A stretch of DNA of 64,000 nt, from IMG/VR virus record IMGVR_UViG_3300034104_005687, positions 285,370-349,369 of that record; one strand, 5' to 3'. Both the position numbers and the translations under genes were made by a program. Under the pieces are notes generated by a model, which saw only the letters and a list, made by a program, of their open reading frames with translations, was not told where the DNA came from and did not search any database. Origin of the DNA: a virus. This document shows, piece by piece, positions 33,960-41,617 of the stretch (within the stretch, counting starts at the first letter, position 1; the number at the start of each line of letters is the position of its first letter).

Positions 33960-34801
33960 AATTCAAAGTTAGTGAATTATTTTATTCAGCGCAGGGCGAA
34001 GGTCGCTATGTGGGAGTGCCCAGTGTGTTCCTTCGCATGTTTGGCTGCAACTTTACCTGTTCGGGATTTGGCTGCAAGCCTGGAGAAAAAAGCACCGAAG
34101 CAGATGAGGTAGCAAAAACTGTTGAACTGTACAAAACGTTTGAAGAACTACCCTTGGTGAACACTGGCTGCGACAGCTATGCCAGCTGGCATCCTGCGTT
34201 CAAGCACTTGAGCCCAACATATACTGCCGAAGAACTTGTGGACAAAATGGCAGCGATATTGCCCAATGGAGTGTGGCAACAACCCAATGGCAATCCTGTG
34301 CACTTGGTAATCACGGGTGGTGAACCCTTGCTGGGTTGGCAACGTGCTTATCCAGAACTGCTGGACCTGTTGCACGAACGTGGTCTGCGCCACATCACAT
34401 TTGAAACCAATGGTACCCAAGAACTTGGTGCAGAATTCAAACAGTACTTGTTGAATTGGTTTGGTGAGATTACATTTAGTGTAAGTCCAAAGTTGAGTGT
34501 GAGTGGCGAAAGCTGGGATGATGCCATCAAGCCTGATATTGTGTGGGACTACGAAACATACGGCATCACCTACATGAAGTTTGTGGTAGAAAAGATTGCA
34601 GACTTTGATGAACTGGATCGTGCAGTACATCAGTATCGACTGCGTGGGTTTGCTGGTCCTGTGTTTGTGATGCCCGTGGGCGGGGTAGTCAGTGTGTACG
34701 ATGGCAACCGTATCAATGTTGCTGACGAAGCACTGCGTCGAGGTTACTGGTACAGTCCAAGATTGCATGTGGATCTTTGGGGCAATGGTTGGGGGAAATA
34801 A
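33956..34801 (+). CDS. queE: QueE-like radical SAM 7-carboxy-7-deazaguanine synthase with split cysteine motif
   Basis: The 281-residue enzyme makes 7-carboxy-7-deazaguanine (CDG). YSAQGEGRYVGVPSVFLRMF is the canonical QueE start. The first two cluster cysteines are in CNFTC, but the CD-x-Y element that normally supplies the third cysteine after two residues comes 36 residues later (TGCDSYASWHP). An extra cysteine (SGFGC) lies between. LVITGGEPLLGWQ and HITFETNGTQ match the SAM and substrate strands. The start overlaps the preceding stop. Confidence 0.9.
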   Translation: MKFKVSELFYSAQGEGRYVGVPSVFLRMFGCNFTCSGFGCKPGEKSTEADEVAKTVELYKTFEELPLVNTGCDSYASWHPAFKHLSPTYTAEELVDKMAAILPNGVWQQPNGNPVHLVITGGEPLLGWQRAYPELLDLLHERGLRHITFETNGTQELGAEFKQYLLNWFGEITFSVSPKLSVSGESWDDAIKPDIVWDYETYGITYMKFVVEKIADFDELDRAVHQYRLRGFAGPVFVMPVGGVVSVYDGNRINVADEALRRGYWYSPRLHVDLWGNGWGK

Positions 34802-35224
34802 ATGTTTGATCAAATCAAAGCATTGTTTGGTGCAAACGCCAACGTAAATCCTAAACCCACTGTACTAAAGCCTGAGCCGCCGCCTGCTCCGCCCAAGAAA
34901 AAAGCACCTGAAAAGTCAGCCAAAGAATTGGCCACCGAAAGTGGCGAACCTTATGTGGCCGTGCTCAGCATGGATGTAGACCCAGACAATCTGCACCAAG
35001 GCGCATTTGAACTAGACTGGAATGACATCTTTGTGGCTCGTCTGGTCAAGGCCGGCTACATGATGAAACCCACAGATACCGATGCTGACATTGTGGATCG
35101 CTGGTTCCAGAATGTGTGTCGTCATGTTGTGATGGAAACTTGGGAACAAGAACAAGCCATCAAACAATCGGGTATCTATGTACAAACCAAACCTCTAGGC
35201 AACGGCAGGAGCGAAGTGTCATGA
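34802..35224 (+). CDS. Hypothetical phage protein with proline/lysine-rich linker
   Basis: The 140-residue protein begins MFDQIKALFG. A proline/lysine-rich linker follows at residues about 20-40, then a globular acidic part containing VAVLSMDVDPDNLHQGAFEL. The aromatic helices near the end resemble short conserved proteins of T4-like phages. It starts one base after the queE stop and overlaps the next gene. No function is recognised. Confidence 0.65.
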   Translation: MFDQIKALFGANANVNPKPTVLKPEPPPAPPKKKAPEKSAKELATESGEPYVAVLSMDVDPDNLHQGAFELDWNDIFVARLVKAGYMMKPTDTDADIVDRWFQNVCRHVVMETWEQEQAIKQSGIYVQTKPLGNGRSEVS

Positions 35225-35697
35225 TTTTTAACCACATCAAAGAACTCAAATCCCAAGGCAAAAAAATTGGCATTACATTCAGCACCTTTGACATGTTGCA
35301 TGCTGGACACATTGCCATGCTGAGCGAAGCTCGAAATTATTGTGATTACCTTATTGCCGGACTTCAAACTGATCCCACTACTGATCGTCCTGACACCAAA
35401 AACAAACCAATTCAAAGTGTAGTCGAACGTCAGATACAGCTGGCCGCTTGTCGTTACGTAGATGAAGTTGTTGTTTATCAAACAGAACAAGATCTTGTTG
35501 ACTTACTGTTGATCTTACCAGTGGACGTTCGTATCCTTGGGGTAGAATACGAAGGCAAAGACTTCAGTGGCCAACACGAATGTTACATGCGAAACATTGA
35601 AATTGTGTTTAACGGCCGAGATCATTCATTTAGTAGCAGTAGTTTGCGCAAGCGAGTTGTTGCCGCAGAAATAGAAAAAGAACTAATCAAAAAATGA
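35221..35697 (+). CDS. Cytidylyltransferase-like nucleotidyltransferase
   Basis: The start at 35221 overlaps the previous stop and yields 158 residues. GITFSTFDMLHAGHIAML contains the HxGH nucleotide-binding motif of glycerol-3-phosphate or phosphocholine cytidylyltransferases. HSFSSSSLRKRV near the end matches the RT-x-x-S/SSS-x-RKR closing motif. The product is probably a CDP-activated alcohol or sugar used by the local glycosyltransferases. The substrate is not resolved. Confidence 0.85.
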   Translation: MIFNHIKELKSQGKKIGITFSTFDMLHAGHIAMLSEARNYCDYLIAGLQTDPTTDRPDTKNKPIQSVVERQIQLAACRYVDEVVVYQTEQDLVDLLLILPVDVRILGVEYEGKDFSGQHECYMRNIEIVFNGRDHSFSSSSLRKRVVAAEIEKELIKK

Positions 35698-36464
35698 TAT
35701 TGTATGTCAACGGCGATAGCCATGCCGCGGCTGCTGAAGCTGTGGTTCCACATGCCTGGGCACAAGACGACGGGCTTCTTTGGGGCATGGGCCAGAAACC
35801 GCATCCCGCCAACGTTCGTGCCAGTTTTGGCTGCGAACTTGCCAATCACTTGTTTGCTATACTAGATCTAGATGCCCAAGCAGGTGGAAGTAACGCCCGT
35901 ATTATGCGCACCACCAGAGATTGGATCAAACGTAATCATGCTGATTTAGATAACACGTTTATGTTGATACAGTGGAGCACCTGGGAACGAGAAGAATGGT
36001 TTTATGACAACGAGTGGTGGCAAGTAAACGCATCCGGTATTGATCATGTGCCTCCGGAACTGGAACAACGTTACAAACAGTTTGTGGTTGATATAGACTG
36101 GCCTGCATGTACTCGAAAAGCACATGAAGAAATCTGGCAGTTTCATTGTGAGTTAGATCAACAAGGTATTAGACATTTGTTTTTTAATGCCAACAGTCAT
36201 TTTGCTATGCCAGTACTAAATGATCAAAATCTTCAAGAACCAGTTATTTTACCACAAGATCAAAAACCATGGGGCGCCAGCTATATTGGCCCATATGACC
36301 CTCAACTGACCTACAACAGTGTGCTAAAAAACAACGGATTTGACTATAAAAATCCTGCAAGTTATCATTTTGGTGCGGATGCCCATTGCTTTTGGGGCGA
36401 ATATCTGTTACAATACATCAAGACCAATCAACTCTTAAGGCCTGATGAAATACCTACTTATTGA
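35694..36464 (+). CDS. SGNH-like hydrolase (third copy)
   Basis: The 256-residue protein starts MILYVNGDSHAAAAEAV with a clear GDS block. AGGSNARIMRTT provides the Gly/Asn block, and FGADAHCFWGEYL at the end gives D-x-H. Tryptophan-rich stretches (QWSTWEREEWFYDNEWW) are unusual. It overlaps the next gene by 20 bases. Possible roles are sugar ester hydrolysis or acyl transfer. Confidence 0.65.
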   Translation: MILYVNGDSHAAAAEAVVPHAWAQDDGLLWGMGQKPHPANVRASFGCELANHLFAILDLDAQAGGSNARIMRTTRDWIKRNHADLDNTFMLIQWSTWEREEWFYDNEWWQVNASGIDHVPPELEQRYKQFVVDIDWPACTRKAHEEIWQFHCELDQQGIRHLFFNANSHFAMPVLNDQNLQEPVILPQDQKPWGASYIGPYDPQLTYNSVLKNNGFDYKNPASYHFGADAHCFWGEYLLQYIKTNQLLRPDEIPTY

Positions 36465-37503
36465 TACCAGCAACATGTTCTTTCGTGCTCGTCATCAAGC
36501 ACACAGAGCAGCAGACACTTGGACCAAGCTGGGCTTTGCATTGCACTTGACCATCATGAGCGCCAACAAAGTAGCACGTGATTTAGGTGCAGACCATGTG
36601 GTATTTGCACTAGAAGGGCGTAGCTGGCGCAAAGATTACTACAAGCCCTACAAGGCCAATCGTGCTGTGGCCCGTGGTGACATGAGCGAAACAGAAGCAG
36701 AAGAAGACAAGCTGTTCTGGGAAACCTATGATGAGCTGACTAAATACTTGTCTACAAAAACCAATTGCAGTGTGATTCGTTGCGCAACAGCCGAAGCGGA
36801 TGATGTGATTGCACGTTGGATAGCTTTACACCCCCAAGATGAACACACTATCGTAAGCACAGATTCTGACTTTGTTCAGCTGGTGGCCCCCAATGTGCGT
36901 CTCTACAACGGCGTCAATGATCACTTGTTTACTGTGGATGGTGTAGCTGATGGCAAAGGTAAAAAATTGGCATTCACTGTTGAAAGCAACTCAAAGATCA
37001 AAGTTGGCAAACCCAATGCCGACTTTGTGCCTCCTGTGGACTATCACAAGTGGGCACTGTTCTTGAAATGTGTTCGCGGCGATCCCGGCGACAATGTGTT
37101 CTCGGCATATCCCGGTGCTCCGGTTAAAGGCACAAAGAATCGTGTGGGCATCACAGAAGCATTTGAAGATCGTGGCCGTCGGGGCTATGCCTGGAACAAC
37201 ATGATGTTGCAACGTTGGGTCGACCACGAAGAGGCCGAACACCGAGTACTGGACGATTATGAACGCAACGTGACCTTGATCGATCTTACCGCACAGCCAC
37301 AGGCCATCAAAGACACAGTAGACACAGCTATCCGCGAACAAGTCAGCCACAGAGACGTGGGCATGGTAGGTGCTCACTTTTTAAAGTTCTGTGGTCGATA
37401 CGAACTGACCAAACTCAGCGACCATGCAGATGCAGTGGGTCGCTGGTTGAACAACACATACAAAGGAGCGTTAGATGATACTAGCCAAACCGGTAATAGC
37501 TAA
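36445..37503 (+). CDS. rnh: RNase H/FEN-type 5'-3' exonuclease (T4 Rnh-like)
   Basis: The 352-residue protein has the acidic signature of the FEN superfamily: LLIDTSNMFFRARH at the N-terminus, ATAEADDVIARW, IVSTDSDFVQL and VRGDPGDNVFSA. These hold the metal-binding aspartates. T4 Rnh removes RNA primers during lagging-strand synthesis. It is slightly longer than T4 Rnh. The stop lies 29 bases inside the next gene. Confidence 0.9.
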   Translation: MKYLLIDTSNMFFRARHQAHRAADTWTKLGFALHLTIMSANKVARDLGADHVVFALEGRSWRKDYYKPYKANRAVARGDMSETEAEEDKLFWETYDELTKYLSTKTNCSVIRCATAEADDVIARWIALHPQDEHTIVSTDSDFVQLVAPNVRLYNGVNDHLFTVDGVADGKGKKLAFTVESNSKIKVGKPNADFVPPVDYHKWALFLKCVRGDPGDNVFSAYPGAPVKGTKNRVGITEAFEDRGRRGYAWNNMMLQRWVDHEEAEHRVLDDYERNVTLIDLTAQPQAIKDTVDTAIREQVSHRDVGMVGAHFLKFCGRYELTKLSDHADAVGRWLNNTYKGALDDTSQTGNS

Positions 37504-37921
37504 TCGTTATTGGATACTGAAAAAAGACGATCAAAAAGTAGGCATCGTTGAAGCAGTAGACGACGGATACGACATCAAACTAGAAGACAAAAAACTCAAC
37601 TACAAAACTATTCCCATGATCAGTCGTAGGGAAAATATTTTGTTTGAGAATCCGATCAAGCCCGCCGAGATACCCAAAAACATTGTACACGGATTTGAAG
37701 TTGCAGGCCGTGTGCATAATCCACTGTGGGACGTCAAACATCGATTGCCGCTGTTTACACGAGATACCAAAAGCAAATCGTGGTACGCCGCCGGATGGTA
37801 TATGGTCAAACAGCACCGCGCTTGGCGAGTTGTACAAAATCCCAAACTTATTACCTTGCAACGTTATGCGTATCAAGGTCCGTTCCATACTCGAGAAGAA
37901 GCAAATGAATCCATTTCGTGA
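37475..37921 (+). CDS. Conserved hypothetical phage protein
   Basis: The 148-residue protein contains VIANRYWILKKDDQKVGIVE, then KSKSWYAAGWYMVKQHRAWR, and ends with a helix having TREEANESI. It is beta-rich and basic. It overlaps genes on both sides, within the nuclease to MazG stretch, suggesting a replication-linked role. No family function is known to me. Confidence 0.65.
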   Translation: MILAKPVIANRYWILKKDDQKVGIVEAVDDGYDIKLEDKKLNYKTIPMISRRENILFENPIKPAEIPKNIVHGFEVAGRVHNPLWDVKHRLPLFTRDTKSKSWYAAGWYMVKQHRAWRVVQNPKLITLQRYAYQGPFHTREEANESIS

Positions 37922-38267
37922 CCAAGAAAAATTTATGCGAGCTTGTGATCAAAGCGTAGATCAGTTCAATGAAAAACAATACTTAATGTATGTCAAACTT
38001 ATCAACGAAGAACATCAAGAATTGTTAGAAGCCACGTTGTCAGAAGATCGAGTAGAACAATTAGATGCGTTGATTGATATATTAGTTGTTACCATTGGAG
38101 CAATACATAGCTTTGGAGCAGATGCCGAGGGTGCCTGGAAAGAAGTTATGCGAACTAACTTTGCCAAGATTGACAAAGAGACGGGCAAGGTTCGCAAGCG
38201 TGAAGATGGCAAAGTTCTCAAGCCAGTGGGCTGGACACCGCCCAATCTTAAACCTTTTGTGAAATGA
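37905..38267 (+). CDS. MazG-like nucleotide pyrophosphohydrolase
   Basis: The start at 37905 gives 120 residues, the usual size of phage MazG-like proteins. LINEEHQELLEA supplies the E-E-x-x-E metal site and LDALIDILVVTIGAI the second acidic helix (E/D-x-x-D). WKEVMRTNFAKID and GKVLKPVGWTPP are hallmarks of this phage group. The enzyme hydrolyses NTPs or (p)ppGpp-like nucleotides and may help reset host metabolism. It overlaps both neighbours. Confidence 0.88.
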   Translation: MNPFRDQEKFMRACDQSVDQFNEKQYLMYVKLINEEHQELLEATLSEDRVEQLDALIDILVVTIGAIHSFGADAEGAWKEVMRTNFAKIDKETGKVRKREDGKVLKPVGWTPPNLKPFVK

Positions 38268-38431
38268 ACAACATGAAACTGATCAACGACCAGTACAATG
38301 ACTGGTGGGTATGGGTAGAAGATCACAACGAAGATCTGGTACTCAGCCCGCATTTTGACTACGAAGAAGATGCTGTTCAGTGGCGTGATAGAATGATCAA
38401 AGAGGTACACAATGTCAAAAATAATGGTTGA
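38264..38431 (+). CDS. Short acidic hypothetical protein
   Basis: This 55-residue frame starts at an ATGA overlap with the MazG-like stop. It is rich in Asp, Glu and Trp (NDWWVWVEDHNEDLVL) and ends with a lysine/asparagine tail. Translational coupling and the absence of any other frame support a real gene. The function is unknown. Confidence 0.55.
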   Translation: MNNMKLINDQYNDWWVWVEDHNEDLVLSPHFDYEEDAVQWRDRMIKEVHNVKNNG

Positions 38432-38464
38432 CATCGATATTGCACCCTACATGGAGTTCAAACA

Positions 38465-38686
38465 ATGAGCCTGCACATACATAGATTTGTTGATGCTGTC
38501 AAAGCTGCCGAGTCTCGTGGTCAACGAGACCTACAAATGACCTTGCGAGACGCCAAAGACCTGCATGCTGACATTACCAAGCTGTTGATTACCCTGGAAC
38601 AGATGCGCAAATTGCCCGAATCAGGCACGGCCGCAGACGATGTTATAACGGTTGAGCTCACTGGCGGAACATTTAAAAACCCCTAG
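38465..38686 (+). CDS. Short helical conserved phage protein
   Basis: The 73-residue protein begins MSLHIHRFVDAVKAAESRGQ and contains DAKDLHADITKLLITLEQM, a leucine-rich helix, followed by a short strand. The pattern recurs in T4-like phages of aquatic bacteria, as I recall. No function is assigned. Confidence 0.65.
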   Translation: MSLHIHRFVDAVKAAESRGQRDLQMTLRDAKDLHADITKLLITLEQMRKLPESGTAADDVITVELTGGTFKNP

Positions 38687-38693
38687 TTATTGA

Positions 38694-38701
38694 CATAAAT
38701 A
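38694..38701 (+). promoter_or_regulatory. T4-like late promoter box
   Basis: CATAAATA lies 15 bases before the ATG at 38717, in a short gap between genes. It is a one-base variant of the T4 late box. Confidence 0.4.
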
Positions 38702-38716
38702 ACAGTGGAGTTTGCA

Positions 38717-39016
38717 ATGTCAAGACCTAAACCACAAGTACTCATAGAACACACTCACCGACAAACCTACAAGACCGAACAAGTGTTGGCATCTGAAGGA
38801 GTGTGGGCAGTGTTTTATGATGGGCAGCCTATCAACCTTAAAACGTTTAATATACTGACACAATATCCAGGACCCAAGTATAAAAAAGTCAGCTTTTCAA
38901 ATCCTGGACATGCCAAGAACTTGGCCAAAAAACTCAACATACAGTTCAAGTCAGACAAATTCACAGTGGTGTTGTTGACACAAGGGGCGCAAGTGTACCC
39001 CAATGAACAGAAGTGA
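38717..39016 (+). CDS. Hypothetical basic phage protein
   Basis: The start at 38717 gives 99 residues, rich in Lys, with YKKVSFSNPGHAKNLAKKLN in the second half. A late-type box precedes it and the stop overlaps the next gene by 14 bases. No motif is recognised. Confidence 0.6.
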   Translation: MSRPKPQVLIEHTHRQTYKTEQVLASEGVWAVFYDGQPINLKTFNILTQYPGPKYKKVSFSNPGHAKNLAKKLNIQFKSDKFTVVLLTQGAQVYPNEQK

Positions 39017-39368
39017 TTTTACTCAACAGTGCTGGCAGCAATTGCCAGAAGCCGTACGTCAAACCCGCACCCTAGATCAAACCACTGTGGACTGGTGGCA
39101 TGATGCCAGAGAAGACGGAGGATGGCGACTCAGTTGGGCTGGCTTGGTTGATCTCACAGACTTGCTGAATCAGGAATCCTGGGACTTTGAATTTGTGAAT
39201 CAAGATATACAGCCCTGGGCCTTGCTGAAGTTGAAAAAACATCTTGTTGTGCCCTACTACATTGTGCAAAATCGCAAGCATACCAAAATCACCGTACTAG
39301 ACAGCAAACATGCCATGATGATTGGGTTGTATGGTCAGGTAGAGAACTGGGTCAAGTCGTTGTGCTGA
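39003..39368 (+). CDS. Hypothetical phage protein
   Basis: The 121-residue protein is rich in tryptophan (VDWWHDAREDGGWRLSWAG) and ends with a beta-rich stretch (HLVVPYYIVQN). It converges on the minus-strand glycosyltransferase-like gene, overlapping it by 17 bases. The function is unknown. Confidence 0.6.
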   Translation: MNRSDFTQQCWQQLPEAVRQTRTLDQTTVDWWHDAREDGGWRLSWAGLVDLTDLLNQESWDFEFVNQDIQPWALLKLKKHLVVPYYIVQNRKHTKITVLDSKHAMMIGLYGQVENWVKSLC

Positions 39369-40308
39369 ACAGTTGACTCGCTCGCTGAACAAAATTGGTT
39401 CTGTACCAATCTGTTAAATTGTTCAACACATAATGACTTTGATCTGCTAAACGTTGCTGCAGATGATCAATGGGTATTTTGCCCATTATGAGATCTTGAT
39501 TTCGCAACAGTGCTTGTTCCACACGTTGGTCGTTGGGCAAAAAGTCGTAGGATGTGTCTACCACGTCGTCGAACACATCTAGCCCCATGTCTTTGCAATC
39601 AGCCACAATGCCCGCAGATCCTATGATGATGGGAATCTGTCCAGCTGCCATTGCAAACAGAGTTTTCTCACATACCAATCCTGGCACATGGTCGTACACA
39701 GTTTCAGTCACAATGTTCACTGCGGCTGACCCATATATTGGCAACAATCTCACAAAGTTTTCATCGTTCTCAGTTCCGCGATAGGTATCGTATGCCCACT
39801 GAGGCAATTTTATTTCGGTGCCGTAACTGAGCCAACCGTTGGGCCATGCCTGCAATATGTCCGCTGCTCGTCTACGATGAGCACACATTCTGCCGTTTAG
39901 GCACTGCCATGCATAGGTACGAGATTGATTCAGTGCAGGCTCACATTCATGCCACCGTGCAGCCAATCTTGCCATTTCTCTGCAGTTGTGATTGCTGTAT
40001 TCAATCAGCTTGATAGGACCATGATAAACTTTTTCCAATCCATGATGCATGTGAGTTACCAAAATTTGATCAGAGTTGCTGCCATAGAATTGTTCTAACC
40101 GCTCTAGCTCTACAATTTTGCCTTGATCAAATGTTACAAAATCTTGAAAGTGCATCACCAGCACAGTCTTTGGCCCAAACTCAACTGTGGGCAATTTAAG
40201 AGGCCATCCCGATCGAGCATTGTAAGGTGGGTCGTATGCATTCCAAACACCGTGTACATCCAGTCCTAGGTTGCTGAGTGTGTGTTGAAAAAATTCAGTA
40301 TATTCCAT
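39352..40308 (-). CDS. Glycosyltransferase-like protein, window family A (3 of 4)
   Basis: The 318-residue protein carries VCEKTLFAMAAGQIPIIIGS, then KDMGLDVFDDVVDTSYDF, matching the donor half seen at 27532. The N-terminal half differs. It is a single minus-strand gene flanked by plus-strand hypotheticals. The donor and acceptor are unknown. Confidence 0.6.
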   Translation of the reverse strand: MEYTEFFQHTLSNLGLDVHGVWNAYDPPYNARSGWPLKLPTVEFGPKTVLVMHFQDFVTFDQGKIVELERLEQFYGSNSDQILVTHMHHGLEKVYHGPIKLIEYSNHNCREMARLAARWHECEPALNQSRTYAWQCLNGRMCAHRRRAADILQAWPNGWLSYGTEIKLPQWAYDTYRGTENDENFVRLLPIYGSAAVNIVTETVYDHVPGLVCEKTLFAMAAGQIPIIIGSAGIVADCKDMGLDVFDDVVDTSYDFLPNDQRVEQALLRNQDLIMGKIPIDHLQQRLADQSHYVLNNLTDWYRTNFVQRASQLFSTTT

Positions 40309-40331
40309 GATTGTATTTACTAAGTAGTTGC

Positions 40332-41036
40332 ATGGAATACTGGAATAATCCCTTGCACACTGTCAGGGTGCGCGACTACAAATATGATCCTGTGATCAGC
40401 AGTTTTCACAATGGACGTCATTGTTTGTTTTGGAATCCTGCCAGCAAGTTCGACAACATTGTTACCAATCAACGGCTAGACGATTTGATCAAGTGGGCCA
40501 ACGAATGGTTAGAGACAGATGGTGTGGATGGGTTCGAAAAAGAGGCACGCAACCATTACGATATAGCAAACTTAACCAAACTCAATATGTGGGTCAATGA
40601 CATTCGGCAGCAAGGTATTGTAAAACCTTGGCTGTTGCAAGATCAAGGCAATGGAACGTTTGTGGCAGGCACTGGTGACAGCCGACTTCGCTGCCTGGAA
40701 GTTATGCCTGAAATTGCCACAGTGCCAACGTTTGTGTCTACCACAACGGATCGTGCACATCTTTACGCAGACTTAGAACCAGTAACTGATTTTGCACACT
40801 TTGCTAAATTATGCAAAGCCGAGCCCGAAGTGGAGTTTATTTTCCGTCTCACTGAACCAACTGCACCGTATGGCATGTACTGGTATGAATACACCACCAA
40901 CCGAACTCGGGCAGTCACTCCTGGTCAAGATCAAGCAGTATGTATGTTTTTGAATTATGCACGTTCAGTGCCAAATTTTCGAGTCAGCAGGGACTGGTTT
41001 ACCAAGCCAATTGTGTGGACCAATTACACACTGTAG
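40332..41036 (+). CDS. ParB-like fold protein
   Basis: ATG at 40332 was chosen over an upstream TTG at 40311. The 234-residue protein contains VKPWLLQDQGNGTFVAGTGD and then SRLRCLEVM, which resembles the G-x-x-R-x-x-A/C core of ParB-type nucleotide-binding folds. A tyrosine-rich part with PYGMYWYEYTTNRTR follows. It is unlike the AT-rich cassettes near 1-9 kb in composition. The role is unknown. Confidence 0.5.
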   Translation: MEYWNNPLHTVRVRDYKYDPVISSFHNGRHCLFWNPASKFDNIVTNQRLDDLIKWANEWLETDGVDGFEKEARNHYDIANLTKLNMWVNDIRQQGIVKPWLLQDQGNGTFVAGTGDSRLRCLEVMPEIATVPTFVSTTTDRAHLYADLEPVTDFAHFAKLCKAEPEVEFIFRLTEPTAPYGMYWYEYTTNRTRAVTPGQDQAVCMFLNYARSVPNFRVSRDWFTKPIVWTNYTL

Positions 41037-41617
41037 GTCCAGTAGTTGATTTGCAATGCACGCCTTACACAATCAAACGTGGTTTTGGGGTAACTGTGCC
41101 AGGTATCAGTGCTGGGCACAAAAAACATACATCTGTTGTCCCGCGCTTCTACCACATGATCGTCTCCGATAGTGGTGCCAGGCCATAAGTGCTCGTGGTC
41201 GGTGTACACCAAAGCAGTAAGACGTTTTTCCAACAGATCGTGATGACGTTCCAGCTCAAACTCGCCAATGTCACTGATTACTTCTATGCGCGGAAACAGT
41301 CCTGAATAGCGTTGTTTGGTGTAGTGTTCAAAGTACTGTTGAGTGGCACCGTTGTGCATATCACGCCACAGTGCATGCAGATGCGGATATTGGTGCTGTA
41401 CGTCATCGTCAATGAACAGTCGACCCTGTCCTACTCTTTTGCCCGCAGTGTTCTGATGACGCTGATGAGGTATAGACTTTACCTCAGCCAGTGTTTGTTC
41501 GTTCAAAAAGTTATCAGCAATCCAGTGCTGCCACGGCTCACGATGCTGCTGTGTAATTACTAAATGTCTGTTGTACAATTTGTTTCCAATCTTGATATCT
41601 GTCGCCAGAGGGCACAA
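41024..41617 (-). CDS. 2-oxoglutarate/Fe(II)-dependent oxygenase-like protein
   Basis: The 197-residue protein contains ELERHHDLLEKRLTALVYTD, where HHD fits the H-x-D metal site. STDTWHSYPKT gives the distal histidine, and RRALQINYW supplies the basic residue for 2-oxoglutarate. It resembles prolyl-hydroxylase-type oxygenases. The start overlaps the asnB-like gene by 80 bases, so an internal non-ATG start is possible. It is the last gene of a minus-strand operon. Confidence 0.75.
   Translation of the reverse strand: MCPLATDIKIGNKLYNRHLVITQQHREPWQHWIADNFLNEQTLAEVKSIPHQRHQNTAGKRVGQGRLFIDDDVQHQYPHLHALWRDMHNGATQQYFEHYTKQRYSGLFPRIEVISDIGEFELERHHDLLEKRLTALVYTDHEHLWPGTTIGDDHVVEARDNRCMFFVPSTDTWHSYPKTTFDCVRRALQINYWTYSV

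Noticed and set aside
34029-34075. C-x3-C-x4-C as the QueE cluster motif
   Set aside because: CD-x-Y, which always follows the third cysteine in QueE, occurs 36 residues later, so the nearer cysteine is less likely to be the ligand.
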